NCBI GenBank assembly: GCA_947502965.1
Contig: CANNCG010000004.1
Coordinates: 1-28,623 of the forward strand
Length of the DNA: 28,623 nt
Origin: a bacterium
Lineage (GTDB): Bacteria > Margulisbacteria > Marinamargulisbacteria > SXXA01
Reading direction: 5' to 3'
Below the pieces are notes generated by a model that made no database searches, had not been told where the DNA came from, and saw only the letters and a list, made by a program, of their open reading frames with translations. The translations under genes were made by a program, and so were the position numbers. Shown here one piece after another: positions 1 through 8,244 of this stretch (position 1 is its first letter; each line of letters begins with the position of its first letter).

Positions 1-867
1 AAAAAGATTTTCGGATCCGAAGAGAACAAAGATATATTGATGTCCTTCATCAACAGTGTGGTGTCTGCGGAAGACCAGGTGGTGGACCTGACGTTGCGCA
101 ATCCGTTTAGCAGTAAAAGCTACCTTCAAGGGAAACTTGTAATCTTGGATATCCGAGCGGTGGATGTCTCTGGCCGTCATTACAATATAGAAATGCAGAT
201 CACGGATCAGCTGCACTATGAAAAGCGTGCGTTGTATTATTGGTCCGATATGTACGCGAAACAGCTGAATGAAGGGGCCACCTATTCTGAGCTAAAGAAG
301 ACCATCGGGATTCATGTATTGAATTTCAATCTGATGGACGAGACCGATTTCCATAACCGGTACTATGTGACCAATCATGAGAGTAAAAAGAGAGCCTTTC
401 AAGACCTTGAATTACACACCATTGAGCTGGGGAAATTTGAGCGTGAGATGGGTGAGATTCGTACGACGTTGGAGCGATGGGCGGCCTTTTTGACGAAAGC
501 CTATACGCTAAAAGAGAGCCAGTCTTCCGAAACGACGCAGGACCCCGAATTCCAGAAGGCGATGCATGTGCTGGAAACCTTGAGTTTGGATGACGACGAG
601 CGGCTTGTTTACGATGGCCAGTTGCGGTGGCTGCGAGACGAAGAAGCCGGTTTGGAAAAGTCTTTTTATGAAGGTAAATTAGAAGGCCATCTAGAAGGTA
701 AGCTAGAAGGCAAGCTAGAAGGCAAATTAGAAGGCAAATTAGAAGGCAAATTAGAAGGCTTGTTAGAAGGGGAACTGAAAGGGAAGCTGGAAATTGCCAG
801 AGAAATGGCTGCTGCTGGGATAGACCCAGCGATGATCCGTCGCATGACAGGATTGTCGGACTGGTAA
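1..867 (+). CDS. Rpn family recombination-promoting nuclease / putative PD-(D/E)XK transposase-like protein, 5' partial
   Basis: The reading frame is open from base 1. The codons before the TTG/ATG at 37-42 translate to KIFGSEENKDIL, the conserved block near the N-terminus of Rpn (PDDEXK_2) proteins, so the true start lies upstream of the window and 37 is not the start. The nuclease signature is visible as Asp at 148-150 (LDI) followed by the E-x-Q of IEMQ at 190-198. Family members cut DNA and promote RecA-independent recombination; many are anti-phage or selfish. The C-terminus is a charged stretch of ten EGKL-type tetrapeptides (670-789) followed by the usual ending REMAAAGIDPAMIRRMTGLSDW-like, i.e. 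a short helix with 'Ixx(M/I)TGLS'. No neighbour suggests a system; the gene is followed by 272 bp without genes. Family assignment is secure, activity is inferred. Confidence 0.88.
   Translation, partial: KKIFGSEENKDILMSFINSVVSAEDQVVDLTLRNPFSSKSYLQGKLVILDIRAVDVSGRHYNIEMQITDQLHYEKRALYYWSDMYAKQLNEGATYSELKKTIGIHVLNFNLMDETDFHNRYYVTNHESKKRAFQDLELHTIELGKFEREMGEIRTTLERWAAFLTKAYTLKESQSSETTQDPEFQKAMHVLETLSLDDDERLVYDGQLRWLRDEEAGLEKSFYEGKLEGHLEGKLEGKLEGKLEGKLEGKLEGLLEGELKGKLEIAREMAAAGIDPAMIRRMTGLSDW
670..789 (+). repeat. Ten tandem 12-bp repeats encoding EGKL-type tetrapeptides
   Basis: Ten consecutive 12-bp units of the form GAAGGNAARYTA start at 670, 682, 694 and so on to 778. Units 5 to 7 are identical (GAAGGCAAATTA) and the flanking units differ by one to five bases. 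They encode E-G-K/H/L/E-L, and the final unit has Lys in place of the first Glu. Such degenerate runs are common at the C-termini of Rpn proteins and expand or contract by slippage without breaking the frame. Confidence 0.95.
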
Positions 868-1139
868 TCGGTCAAACGTATAGGAGGGACCGCAGCATCG
901 GCGAAGCGAAAGCGGCAACCGGACGGTGGTGGTGCATGGCATTAACTCAGATAAATACATTGGGTATACCGAATCCTCCTTCAGCCGCAGACGCCGTATC
1001 CCCGATGATGAATAGGCTCCCGCCACGATTTGAAATCCAGATTTCATTTTGGAACGGGAATAGGGTTCAGTCGTGTGTAAATGGCTTTTTTTCTCGTCAT
1101 TGAATCCAATATTTGAGCCATGGATTTTCATTAAAAGCG
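868..1139. other. Intergenic region with no supported gene; contains a dispersed repeat
   Basis: This stretch lies between the end of the plus-strand nuclease gene and the end of the minus-strand lpxC, so two transcripts converge here. No open frame has a ribosome binding site or a recognisable protein. It contains one copy of the 31-bp repeat described separately (1021-1051), which includes the small palindrome gaaatc-ca-gatttc. I see no convincing stem plus T-run terminator for either neighbour. Confidence 0.6.
1021..1051 (+). repeat. Dispersed 31-bp repeat, copy 1
   Basis: The blocks cgccacgattt (1021-1031) and gatttcattttg (1040-1051), separated by 8 nt, recur exactly and with the same 8-nt spacing on the opposite strand at 12466-12496. 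The spacer sequence differs between the copies. Both copies lie in non-coding DNA. The element type is unknown; a remnant of a small mobile repeat is the simplest explanation. Confidence 0.65.
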
Positions 1140-1964
1140 TTACTGAATTACAATTTGTTTTTGTATTTCCTGTGCCAAGTGGGCATGCAAGGCATGTCCT
1201 GACGCCACCCCGACCACATGTCCGGTAAAGGGTGTTCCCACGAGGGCCATATCGCCGATGAGGTCGAGGACCTTGTGTCTGACCAGTTCGTCGGGAAAAC
1301 GTAGCGTAGTGTTTATATAGCCGTCTTCACCAATGACAACGGCATTGTCCAAACTGCCACCGAGTGCCAATCCCTGGGCTTTCAAGGCCTCTACTTCATG
1401 GCGAAACCCAAAGGTTCTGGCAGGTGCTATGTCGGTGATATAGCCCTCTGGGGTCCAGACAAAACTGTAATACTGATATCCGACAAAGCTATTTGGGAAA
1501 TGTAAAAGATAGGTAAATCGGCGAAGCGTGTCGGGAAAAACGCTGGCGGTGCTGCCATGGGGTCCTTGGACAGAAATAGGGATCCTAATGGCCGGAATAG
1601 CCACGCAAGGAAGCGCTTCTATCCCGGCGTCGATAAACGCATCTGTAAAGGTTTTTGCGCTGCCATCCAAAATAGGGACTTCTTCGTCGGACATGGTGAT
1701 GTCGGCACATGTGATACCTAAGCCATAGAGTGCCGATAGCAAATGCTCTGGGGTGCGTATGCGTTGCCCGTCTTTTTCGAGGAGGGTGGCTCTCGCGGCA
1801 GAGAGGGCATAGCGTGCATCACAGGGAATAGGGGTGTTCGCATATCCCTGACGAAAAAACCGAATACCGGTTTCGGGGGTTCCCGGCGAGATTTTTATCT
1901 GGATCTCAACCCCGGAATGAATCCCAATCCCAGACAGCATCAGTTTCTTTTTGAGGCGTTGCAC
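1140..1964 (-). CDS. lpxC: UDP-3-O-acyl-N-acetylglucosamine deacetylase
   Basis: This enzyme catalyses the committed step of lipid A synthesis, deacetylating UDP-3-O-acyl-GlcNAc in the cytoplasm. It shows the family landmarks: the N-terminal LSGIGIHSG, TPEHLLSAL with catalytic Glu73 and zinc ligand His74, IAPARTFGF, the RHKVLDLIGD block with zinc ligands His230 and Asp234, and SGHALH with catalytic His257. At 274 residues it is shorter than the E. coli enzyme (305) because it ends soon after the last motif, but it has no missing core element. Translation starts at GTG (1962-1964), two bases after the stop of the MFS gene, with no independent strong ribosome binding site, so the two genes are probably co-transcribed and translationally coupled. 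It is not fused to fabZ. Confidence 0.96.
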   Translation of the reverse strand: MQRLKKKLMLSGIGIHSGVEIQIKISPGTPETGIRFFRQGYANTPIPCDARYALSAARATLLEKDGQRIRTPEHLLSALYGLGITCADITMSDEEVPILDGSAKTFTDAFIDAGIEALPCVAIPAIRIPISVQGPHGSTASVFPDTLRRFTYLLHFPNSFVGYQYYSFVWTPEGYITDIAPARTFGFRHEVEALKAQGLALGGSLDNAVVIGEDGYINTTLRFPDELVRHKVLDLIGDMALVGTPFTGHVVGVASGHALHAHLAQEIQKQIVIQ

Positions 1965-1966
1965 CC

Positions 1967-3127
1967 TTATGTCTTGTGATGATGAAAACCGACCATGAGT
2001 AGGACGGCCAAGAGGCCCAACACGATAGCAAAGTATCCGTAGCCATGGTCCAACGGGGAGGTCATGGCCCAGTACCCCAAAAATGGTCCTATGATACGGC
2101 TCAAGCTGCCAACACCTTCGTAAATCCCGATGACAGCCCCACGGTTGCCCGCTGGGCTGACAACGGTTAGTAGGGAGGGAAGATAGCTGTTCACAAAGCC
2201 CACGCCTAGGGAGAGAATTGCCAGTGCGACGAGTAGGAAAGAGAGAGAACCTGCCGTATGCATGCCCAGAAACCCAAGGCCAGAAGCCACAATACCGATC
2301 ACCGTGGTGCGGACCAAATTTTTGGGTGCACGACGGGTGAGTCCGCCTTGGATAAACAAGGCCAAAATACCGACATAGAGAAACAAAAAGCTATTCTGAC
2401 GTTCGTCAAAGCCAAAGCTCTGTGCGGTAAAGAGTGAAAAGGTGCTCTCGAAGCTGGAGAAAAGAACCATGAAGCCGACCTGAACTAGGCAGATGGTGGC
2501 AATTCTTTTGTGCCCAAACATGCCCAATGTGTCACGGAAAGAATACTTGGTTTTTTCATGATATTTTTCGGGTTCTTTGAGGAAAAAGAGGGTGAGAAAA
2601 AAGGCCAAAAAAGATAAACTTCCTGCAACAATAGCCGCAACACTGTGTCCGTGATTTCCGATTCCATAGAGAAGACCCCCTAACGCGGGTCCCAGGATAA
2701 ATCCGGTTCCAAACGCCATCCCGATAATGGCCATGCCTTTGGGCCGTTCCTCTGGGGTGGTAATGTCTGCGGCATAGGCTTTGGCCGCCGAAATGTTACC
2801 CCCCGTAAAGCCGTCTAGCAGTCGTGACAAAAAGATGAGCCAATAACTGCCGGCCATGGCCAATAATACATAGGAAAAAACGGTTCCCAATTTGCTAATC
2901 AAAAGAATAGGTTTACGACCAAATCGGTCCGAAAGCGCGCCGAGTAGGGGCGCTGCGATAAACTGTGCAGCGGAATAGGCGGCGAGTAACATGCCTATTT
3001 TGAGGGGTGTTTGTTCAAATCGAATGGCAATCTGTGGGAGAATAGGGATGATCAAGCCGAACCCAATGAGCTCGGTTGCGACGATCAGAAAGAGAATAAA
3101 AAAAGACCGTTTTTTATCTATAGTCAT
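1967..3127 (-). CDS. Major facilitator superfamily transporter, TetA/Tcr-like
   Basis: A 386-residue inner-membrane protein with the 12 hydrophobic segments expected of a drug:proton antiporter. Motif A of the family is present as GALSDRFGRKP at residues 63-73, followed by SRLLDGFTGGNISAAKAYAA (residues 101-120) and the antiporter motif C region GTGFILGPALGGLL near residue 140. These are typical of the tetracycline-resistance-like (TCR/Tet) subgroup. The substrate cannot be inferred. It starts at ATG (3125-3127) and ends TAA two bases before the lpxC start, so it is the first gene of a two-gene unit read away from the CNNM-type gene. Its pairing with lpxC does not by itself imply a role in LPS synthesis. 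Confidence 0.9.
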   Translation of the reverse strand: MTIDKKRSFFILFLIVATELIGFGLIIPILPQIAIRFEQTPLKIGMLLAAYSAAQFIAAPLLGALSDRFGRKPILLISKLGTVFSYVLLAMAGSYWLIFLSRLLDGFTGGNISAAKAYAADITTPEERPKGMAIIGMAFGTGFILGPALGGLLYGIGNHGHSVAAIVAGSLSFLAFFLTLFFLKEPEKYHEKTKYSFRDTLGMFGHKRIATICLVQVGFMVLFSSFESTFSLFTAQSFGFDERQNSFLFLYVGILALFIQGGLTRRAPKNLVRTTVIGIVASGLGFLGMHTAGSLSFLLVALAILSLGVGFVNSYLPSLLTVVSPAGNRGAVIGIYEGVGSLSRIIGPFLGYWAMTSPLDHGYGYFAIVLGLLAVLLMVGFHHHKT

Positions 3128-3165
3128 GGGATTGGAGTATCATAGCGGTCTGGGAAGATGAGCGT

Positions 3166-3234
3166 CAAACTGGGGAATATCTCAAACTGCGCCATTCCCG
3201 AGTTTGTTTTACCTAGACAGATATTCCCAAACTG
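3166..3234. promoter_or_regulatory. Nested inverted repeats and three CAAACTG direct repeats between divergent genes
   Basis: The 124-bp gap between the divergent MFS and CNNM-type genes contains gggaatatct (3173-3182) matched by agatattccc (3219-3228), with an inner pair caaact (3183-3188) and agtttg (3201-3206). The heptamer CAAACTG occurs three times on the plus strand, at 3166, 3183 and 3228. This position and symmetry fit an operator controlling one or both divergent promoters, but no regulator gene is adjacent and the promoter boxes are not clear. Confidence 0.45.
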
Positions 3235-3251
3235 GTTTCAATAGGCTGACT

Positions 3252-4535
3252 ATGGACATTCTTTTACTTGCAGCCTTGATTCTTTTAAATGCTGTTTTTG
3301 CCATGTCAGAAATTGCCTTGGTATCTTCCCGGAAAGGGCGATTGCGTCGTTTGGCCGAGGACGGCAAACCTGGTGCGCTTTCTGCCCTTCATTTGCGAGA
3401 AGATCCGTCTTCTTTTTTGTCTACCGTCCAGGTGGGGATCACGACGATTGGCATTATGAGCGGGGCCATTGGCGAAAATGCATTGGCAGAACCCCTCATC
3501 GGACTGTTAGAACAACTGCCCCTTGTGGCACCCTACGCACACCTCATCGCGTTGACGGTGGTCGTATCGGGATTGACCTATTTTTCTGTGGTGATTGGGG
3601 AATTGGTACCCAAACGTTTGGCCTTGTTGGCCCCTGAGCTGATTGTCTCCATTGTGGCGGCCCCGATGATGGTCCTGTCGCGTGTGGCCAAACCGATAGT
3701 GTGGTTGCTGTCTTCTAGCTCTACCCTGTTGCTACGAATGATAGGCGCGCCACAAAAAGAAACAGGATCTGTCACCAACGATGAGATTCGTGTCTTGATG
3801 GAAGAGGGGTCTCATTCAGGGGTTTTTCATGAAAGTGAGCAAGCCATTGTTTCCAACGTATTGCGTTTGGATGAACAAAAAGCAAGTACAATTATGACCT
3901 TGCGGCAAGATATCTATTTTGTGGATCTCAATGACAGTGCTGCGGAAATTCGCCGTCGTCTTTCTAATAGTCCCTATACCCGCATTGTGCTGTGTCATGG
4001 GGGCTTGGACCATGTGATCGGGATTTTAAGGACAACGGACTTGTTAAAATCAGCCTTGGCCAATGAAGCCTTGCGGTTGCGACAGTCGGGATATCCGCCA
4101 CTGTACATTCCTAGAGGCGTGACTTTGACCACGTTGTTGGAGCACTTTCGCCGCTCAGGTCAGCTGATGGCCTTGATCGTTGATGAATATGGGGTCATCG
4201 AGGGGGTGGTGACATTGACGGATGTGATGACGGCCATTGTTGGCGATTTGCCATCTGATCAAGACGTGGAAGAGGCTATGGTACAACGTCAGGATGGATC
4301 TTGGCTGGTAAGTGGGAGTGTGACGATTGCCGAGTTTCGTGAAACCTTGGGGATAGAAGACCCGCTACCCGGCGAAAGTGAGCATTTCTTTCAAACCTTG
4401 GGCGGGTTTATGATGTATAAATTGGGACGTATTCCAGCCGTTTCGGATAGGGTGCAGGTGGCAGATTGTCTGTTTGAGGTAATGGATATGGACCAAAATC
4501 GTGTGGATAAGGTACTTGTATCCAAACTGGATTAA
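3252..4535 (+). CDS. CNNM/CorC (HlyC/TlyC) family membrane protein with CBS domains
   Basis: A 427-residue protein with the three-part layout of this family: an N-terminal DUF21/CNNM membrane domain (about residues 1-180, beginning LLLAALILLNAVFAMSEIAL and including GELVPKRLAL), a pair of CBS domains (about 190-325, with VDEYGVIEGVVTLTDVM), and a C-terminal CorC_HlyC domain. Relatives act in Mg2+/Co2+ homeostasis, as Na+/Mg2+ exporters in some bacteria; older annotations call them hemolysins. An in-frame TTG at 3204 would add 16 residues, but ATG at 3252 places the hydrophobic segment at the N-terminus as in relatives, and AGG at 3244 may serve as a weak ribosome binding site. It ends 20 bp before dapB. 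Confidence 0.9.
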   Translation: MDILLLAALILLNAVFAMSEIALVSSRKGRLRRLAEDGKPGALSALHLREDPSSFLSTVQVGITTIGIMSGAIGENALAEPLIGLLEQLPLVAPYAHLIALTVVVSGLTYFSVVIGELVPKRLALLAPELIVSIVAAPMMVLSRVAKPIVWLLSSSSTLLLRMIGAPQKETGSVTNDEIRVLMEEGSHSGVFHESEQAIVSNVLRLDEQKASTIMTLRQDIYFVDLNDSAAEIRRRLSNSPYTRIVLCHGGLDHVIGILRTTDLLKSALANEALRLRQSGYPPLYIPRGVTLTTLLEHFRRSGQLMALIVDEYGVIEGVVTLTDVMTAIVGDLPSDQDVEEAMVQRQDGSWLVSGSVTIAEFRETLGIEDPLPGESEHFFQTLGGFMMYKLGRIPAVSDRVQVADCLFEVMDMDQNRVDKVLVSKLD

Positions 4536-4555
4536 ACAATAAAAAGGAGTCTCTC

Positions 4556-5287
4556 ATGATCAAGGTGTTGGTAAATGGTGCGCATGGCAAAATGGGGGCT
4601 GAGGTGGTACTCGCGGTGTCCCGTGAAGAAGATATGGTAGTGGTCGGCAAAATCGACCGTTTTGACAATTTGGCAGAGCGCATTCAGACTTTGAAACCCG
4701 ATGTTGTGGTAGATTTTACCCATCCTGATGTGGTGAGTGACAATGTCAAAACCATCCTCTCAGAAGGGGTACGCCCTGTTGTGGGGACAACGGGCTTGTC
4801 CGACGCTGATTTGAAAGCTATTCAAACCTTGGTCAAAAAGAAGAAACTAGGGGCCATTGTGGCGCCGAATTTTGCAATTGGCGCGATTTTGATGATGAAG
4901 TTTGCCTCAGAAGCGTCCAAATATATGCCACGTGTGGAAATCGTCGAATACCATCATGACAACAAAGCCGATGCGCCGTCAGGAACAGCCATCAAGACAG
5001 CGGAAATGATAGCCGCAACCAACCACCATATTAACCAATCAAAATTGGTTGAAACGGAAATTATTCCCCACGTGCGTGGGGGAAAAAAAGCCCATATTCC
5101 CATTCACTCTATTCGTTTGCCAGGCTATGTCGCGCATCAAGAGGTGCTTTTTGGTGGTTTGGGTCAGACCTTGAGTATCCGCCATGATGCGTTGTCTCGG
5201 GAGTCATTTATGCCTGGCGTTATTTTGTCTATTCGAAAAGTCATGCAAATGGACCATTTTGTGTATGGGCTGGAAAACCTGATTTGA
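4556..5287 (+). CDS. dapB: 4-hydroxy-tetrahydrodipicolinate reductase
   Basis: DapB reduces 4-hydroxy-tetrahydrodipicolinate with NAD(P)H in the diaminopimelate/lysine pathway, needed for peptidoglycan and protein. The 243-residue product has the nucleotide-binding VNGAHGKMG (6-14), GTTG (77-80), APNFAIG (103-109), and the catalytic block E-Y-HH-x2-K followed by DAPSGTA (His133, His134, Lys137; 139-145). Length is slightly below the E. coli enzyme (273) and similar to shorter bacterial forms. A strong ribosome binding site, AAGGAG, lies 8-9 bases before the ATG. No other lysine genes are nearby, so this is a dispersed pathway gene within a run of envelope genes. Confidence 0.96.
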   Translation: MIKVLVNGAHGKMGAEVVLAVSREEDMVVVGKIDRFDNLAERIQTLKPDVVVDFTHPDVVSDNVKTILSEGVRPVVGTTGLSDADLKAIQTLVKKKKLGAIVAPNFAIGAILMMKFASEASKYMPRVEIVEYHHDNKADAPSGTAIKTAEMIAATNHHINQSKLVETEIIPHVRGGKKAHIPIHSIRLPGYVAHQEVLFGGLGQTLSIRHDALSRESFMPGVILSIRKVMQMDHFVYGLENLI

Positions 5288-5303
5288 GGATGGCTTCACA
5301 GCG

Positions 5304-6611
5304 GTGTCTCCGACTTGCTCACGTCCATTGAGTCGTTTCTTTAAAGGAAAGCGTACCTGGCCTTTGGCCTTTTTTCTCAGCGCCCTTTTCTTGTTTTGGC
5401 TCATTTTTCCTGCCTTTAAAGTGGATTTGGATCCTGTGGAGCCCACCGATAAACAGGTGGAAGTCTTTGATACGGTCATCCGGGGATATGAAAACGCCAA
5501 ACTGAGATGGCAAGTCAAGGCGAAAACCGTGTGGACCGGGTACAATCCTTTTTTGTTTCGGGGTGAGGAAATAGGGCCTGGGGTTGTCTTTGACGATCAC
5601 GGCGAGGCCATCATCAATGATATTTTTTCTGGGCAGGTACAGGTCAATTCCAAAACCAAAATTTTGTACGCCTATGACACGGTTTCAGCCTACTTTGTTC
5701 CCCGAAATCTGGGTGTGGGCCCATCTGTTTTGGCGGCTAACGACACCCAAAAACCGGTGAGGGTAATGGCCGGCGGCCTCAAATATATCGAAGCAGCGAA
5801 GCGTACCTATCTCACAGACGGGGTTCAGATTATGCAGGGGAAGGCACGTATTTTGCCCCATGTGTCGGCAGAGCTGGATAACAGTACCAATACGGTACTC
5901 ATTGCAGATGGGTTTCAGATGTTTCTGGAAGATATGGTGGTCTCTGGCAATCAGATGGAAATTGTCATCGATGACGCGATTTCCCATATTCGAGGTGTGA
6001 CCTTGGTGTGCCAGGAACGTCCAACTACAAATCAGGACATGGATCCAAGGGAACGGGAATTGCGAAAAAAAACATCCACGCTCACAGCGGATAATATGCG
6101 TGTCGAACAACATGACGACACCTACCGTATCGCCGTGTCTGGCAATGTGATTGCGCGGCAGTCAGGGAAAGTTTTTATAGGAGAAAGTGGGACCTATGAC
6201 AGTGCAAACAATAGCCTTTACTTGTCGGGAAATGTGCGTATAGAGCTGTCTGACTTGCAGTGGCTCATGGCACCCGAACGCAGAAAAACGATGAAAAATG
6301 CGGACATCCAAAAAACACTGGGCTTGTCTACGGTGATTACCAGTGACCATTTGAGTTTTGATTCTGAAAGTCAGATACTGGTACTTATGGGCAATGTCCA
6401 TGTGCAGCAAGAAGATAAAGATGTGCGTTGTACCAAAATTGTTTATAATGACCGTGAACAACGTGTGGTTTTGTCGGGAGATGTGACGATTATCAAAGAC
6501 GGCCAAGACGCCTTAGTGGCCTCCACCATCGTGGTGAATTTGAATGAAGAAAGTTACATGGCCACAGGCAAAATTCAGACTGAATTTAAAATAAAGAGAG
6601 CAAAAAGATAA
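5304..6611 (+). CDS. LptC-LptA type LPS transport protein (periplasmic OstA-like fusion)
   Basis: The 435-residue product begins with a basic stretch and one membrane segment (about residues 19-38), followed by a periplasmic region. Its N-terminal part (about 40-200) resembles LptC/YrbK, and its C-terminal half repeats the OstA/LptA beta-jellyroll pattern, for example LTADNMRVEQ, ARQSGKVFIGESGTYD, VITSDHLSFDSES and VVLSGDVTI. E. coli LptC and LptA are both under 200 residues, so this length fits a single-chain LptC plus LptA that anchors to the inner membrane and forms the periplasmic bridge for LPS. The start is GTG, with GAGGA about 13 bases upstream; an in-frame TTG at 5328 is a weaker alternative. 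It is 16 bp after dapB and 2 bp before an ABC ATPase gene. Confidence 0.78.
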   Translation: MSPTCSRPLSRFFKGKRTWPLAFFLSALFLFWLIFPAFKVDLDPVEPTDKQVEVFDTVIRGYENAKLRWQVKAKTVWTGYNPFLFRGEEIGPGVVFDDHGEAIINDIFSGQVQVNSKTKILYAYDTVSAYFVPRNLGVGPSVLAANDTQKPVRVMAGGLKYIEAAKRTYLTDGVQIMQGKARILPHVSAELDNSTNTVLIADGFQMFLEDMVVSGNQMEIVIDDAISHIRGVTLVCQERPTTNQDMDPRERELRKKTSTLTADNMRVEQHDDTYRIAVSGNVIARQSGKVFIGESGTYDSANNSLYLSGNVRIELSDLQWLMAPERRKTMKNADIQKTLGLSTVITSDHLSFDSESQILVLMGNVHVQQEDKDVRCTKIVYNDREQRVVLSGDVTIIKDGQDALVASTIVVNLNEESYMATGKIQTEFKIKRAKR

Positions 6612-6613
6612 TC

Positions 6614-7531
6614 ATGCTTCAGATTTCACAGATTCACAAATGGTTTGGGCGTCAACATGTGGTGAGGGGACTTTCTTTTTCTTTGGAAAAGGGCATGATC
6701 CTAGGACTTTTGGGGCCCAATGGCGCAGGAAAAACGACCACGATTCGGATACTGACAGGTCTCTTGTCTCCCAGTGAAGGGGCGGTTGTGGCCACTGTAA
6801 ATGGCGCAGAGATATCGCCTCTGAGCTTGGATTTTCGTCGTTATGTGGGCTATTGTCCCGAGCATCCTCCGTTGTATCCCGATATGACGGTTTTTCGTTA
6901 TCTGCACACCGTCTGTCGTTTGCGTGGGGTGCCCAGACGGGAGTGGGAGGCGGCGATTGTGCGTGTGATGACGGATTTGGATTTGCTGTCTCTGACCTAT
7001 CGGGAAATCAGTGTTTTGTCGAAGGGGCAGCGTCAACGGGTGAACATTGCCCAGTCTTTGGTGCATGATCCTGATATCTGGATTTTGGACGAACCCTTGG
7101 GTGGCTTGGATCCCGAACAGGTCAGTATGGTGAGGGATCTAATTGTGGAGATGGGCAAAAATAGGGCGGTTCTTGTTTCCTCTCATTTGTTGTCTGAAGT
7201 GACCCAAATGTGTACGGATATTCTAATTTTGAAGCAAGGTGTCGCCTTGCTGTCATGTCCTATGCACCAGTTGATGGCTGGCGCGAAACCGCTTTTATTG
7301 ACAGTGGCTGTGACGCCGGAGGTCTGGCAAGGGCCCTTTGCTGCTGCTTTTGGGACTGTTTCTTGGTATTTTTTGGGTGAAGAAGAGGGACTCTACCGGT
7401 ATCGGATTGCTGCGGATACGGACATCCGTGAGGCCTTGTTTCGCCTTTGTTGTGACCAAAACTGGTCTATTTATGCCCTGCATGTGTCTCAAAAACCCCT
7501 CGAAGAATTGTATTTGGAGGTGATTCGATGA
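6614..7531 (+). CDS. ABC transporter ATP-binding protein, GldA-like
   Basis: A complete ABC ATPase of 305 residues: Walker A GPNGAGKTT (34-42), signature LSKGQ (134-138), Walker B IWILDEP (154-160) and switch His190. The Q-loop region reads VGYCPEHPPLY, very like the GYLPEHNPLY of GldA and related ABC-2 exporters, rather than LptB. The roughly 90-residue C-terminal extension beyond the ATPase core also fits the GldA/NatA type. It follows the LptC-LptA gene by 2 bp, the position where lptB is often found, but the following permease, GldG and DUF4340 genes place it in the Gld-type cassette. It probably powers an ABC-2 exporter of unknown substrate. Confidence 0.9.
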   Translation: MLQISQIHKWFGRQHVVRGLSFSLEKGMILGLLGPNGAGKTTTIRILTGLLSPSEGAVVATVNGAEISPLSLDFRRYVGYCPEHPPLYPDMTVFRYLHTVCRLRGVPRREWEAAIVRVMTDLDLLSLTYREISVLSKGQRQRVNIAQSLVHDPDIWILDEPLGGLDPEQVSMVRDLIVEMGKNRAVLVSSHLLSEVTQMCTDILILKQGVALLSCPMHQLMAGAKPLLLTVAVTPEVWQGPFAAAFGTVSWYFLGEEEGLYRYRIAADTDIREALFRLCCDQNWSIYALHVSQKPLEELYLEVIR

Positions 7532-8244
7532 TGACTGTCTTTTTGATCGCAGGGCTAGAGTGGCGGCGGCTTTGGTCGACGGCGATGCCCTATTTGACTG
7601 GCGGCCTTTTTGTCGGGTTATCGGGATACTTTTTTTGTATGCTGCTGTTTGTGTCCCACCATGCGGATCTCATGCCTGCGACTTCTTCGAATATGTTGTT
7701 TTTTTTGTTGGTGATTATTCCCTTTTTGACGATGCGTATTTTTGTAGAGGATAGGATTTTGGGTACCGATGTGATGTTGCAGACGGCACCGTTGACGGTG
7801 TCTCAGATTGTGATGGGGAAATATGTGTCTGTGTTGGGCACCGTGTTGGTTTTTCTTCTGGCCACAGTGCCTATCCCCTTGGTGCTGTTGTTTTTGGGAG
7901 ACCCTGATAGGGGCATGCTGTTGGGATCCTACTTGGCCATGCTGTTGTTCTCGGCAGGCGTATCGGCCATCGGGGTCTGGGCCTCTAGTGTAGCCCGTCA
8001 TTATGTTGTCTCGGCATTGTTGGCCTTTGGCGTATTGATGTTTGTGTGGTTGTCTGGGGCCTTGGGCGGTGTGTTTCATGGCGTTTTGGGTACAATTTTT
8101 CAAAAAATAGCCATGCCCACCCATGTGACATTGTTGCAGCAAGGCATCGTTACTGCTGAGGATGTGGGATACTTTTTGGTGGTGACGGTCTTTTTCCTTG
8201 TGTTGACTGGGATCTCCGTTTTGTTTCGAAGGGAAGCCGCATGA
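7528..8244 (+). CDS. ABC-2 type permease, GldF-like
   Basis: A 238-residue integral membrane protein with about six hydrophobic segments. Its arrangement, with an N-terminal 'AGLEWRRLWSTAMPYLTGGLF' type start, the conserved 'MRIFVEDRILGTDVMLQTAPLT' region after the second segment and a final segment ending in basic residues, matches GldF and related ABC-2 permeases. It overlaps the ATPase gene by ATGA at 7528-7531 and the GldG-like gene by ATGA at 8241-8244, indicating tight translational coupling. The partner ATPase is the preceding gene. GldF was named for Flavobacterium gliding, but homologues occur in many non-gliding bacteria with unknown substrates. Confidence 0.87.
   Translation: MMTVFLIAGLEWRRLWSTAMPYLTGGLFVGLSGYFFCMLLFVSHHADLMPATSSNMLFFLLVIIPFLTMRIFVEDRILGTDVMLQTAPLTVSQIVMGKYVSVLGTVLVFLLATVPIPLVLLFLGDPDRGMLLGSYLAMLLFSAGVSAIGVWASSVARHYVVSALLAFGVLMFVWLSGALGGVFHGVLGTIFQKIAMPTHVTLLQQGIVTAEDVGYFLVVTVFFLVLTGISVLFRREAA

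Noticed and set aside
670..789. Tandem repeats as a possible CRISPR array
   Set aside because: Units are 12 bp with no spacers and lie in a coding frame.
763..1131. 122-codon minus-strand frame across the end of the Rpn gene and the intergenic region
   Set aside because: It reads antisense to the 12-bp repeats, lacks a ribosome binding site and shows no recognisable protein; the dispersed repeat explains part of it.
6614..7531. ABC ATPase as LptB of the LPS exporter
   Set aside because: Length, Q-loop sequence and the following permease/GldG/DUF4340 genes fit GldA-type ATPases better, though an LPS link is not excluded.
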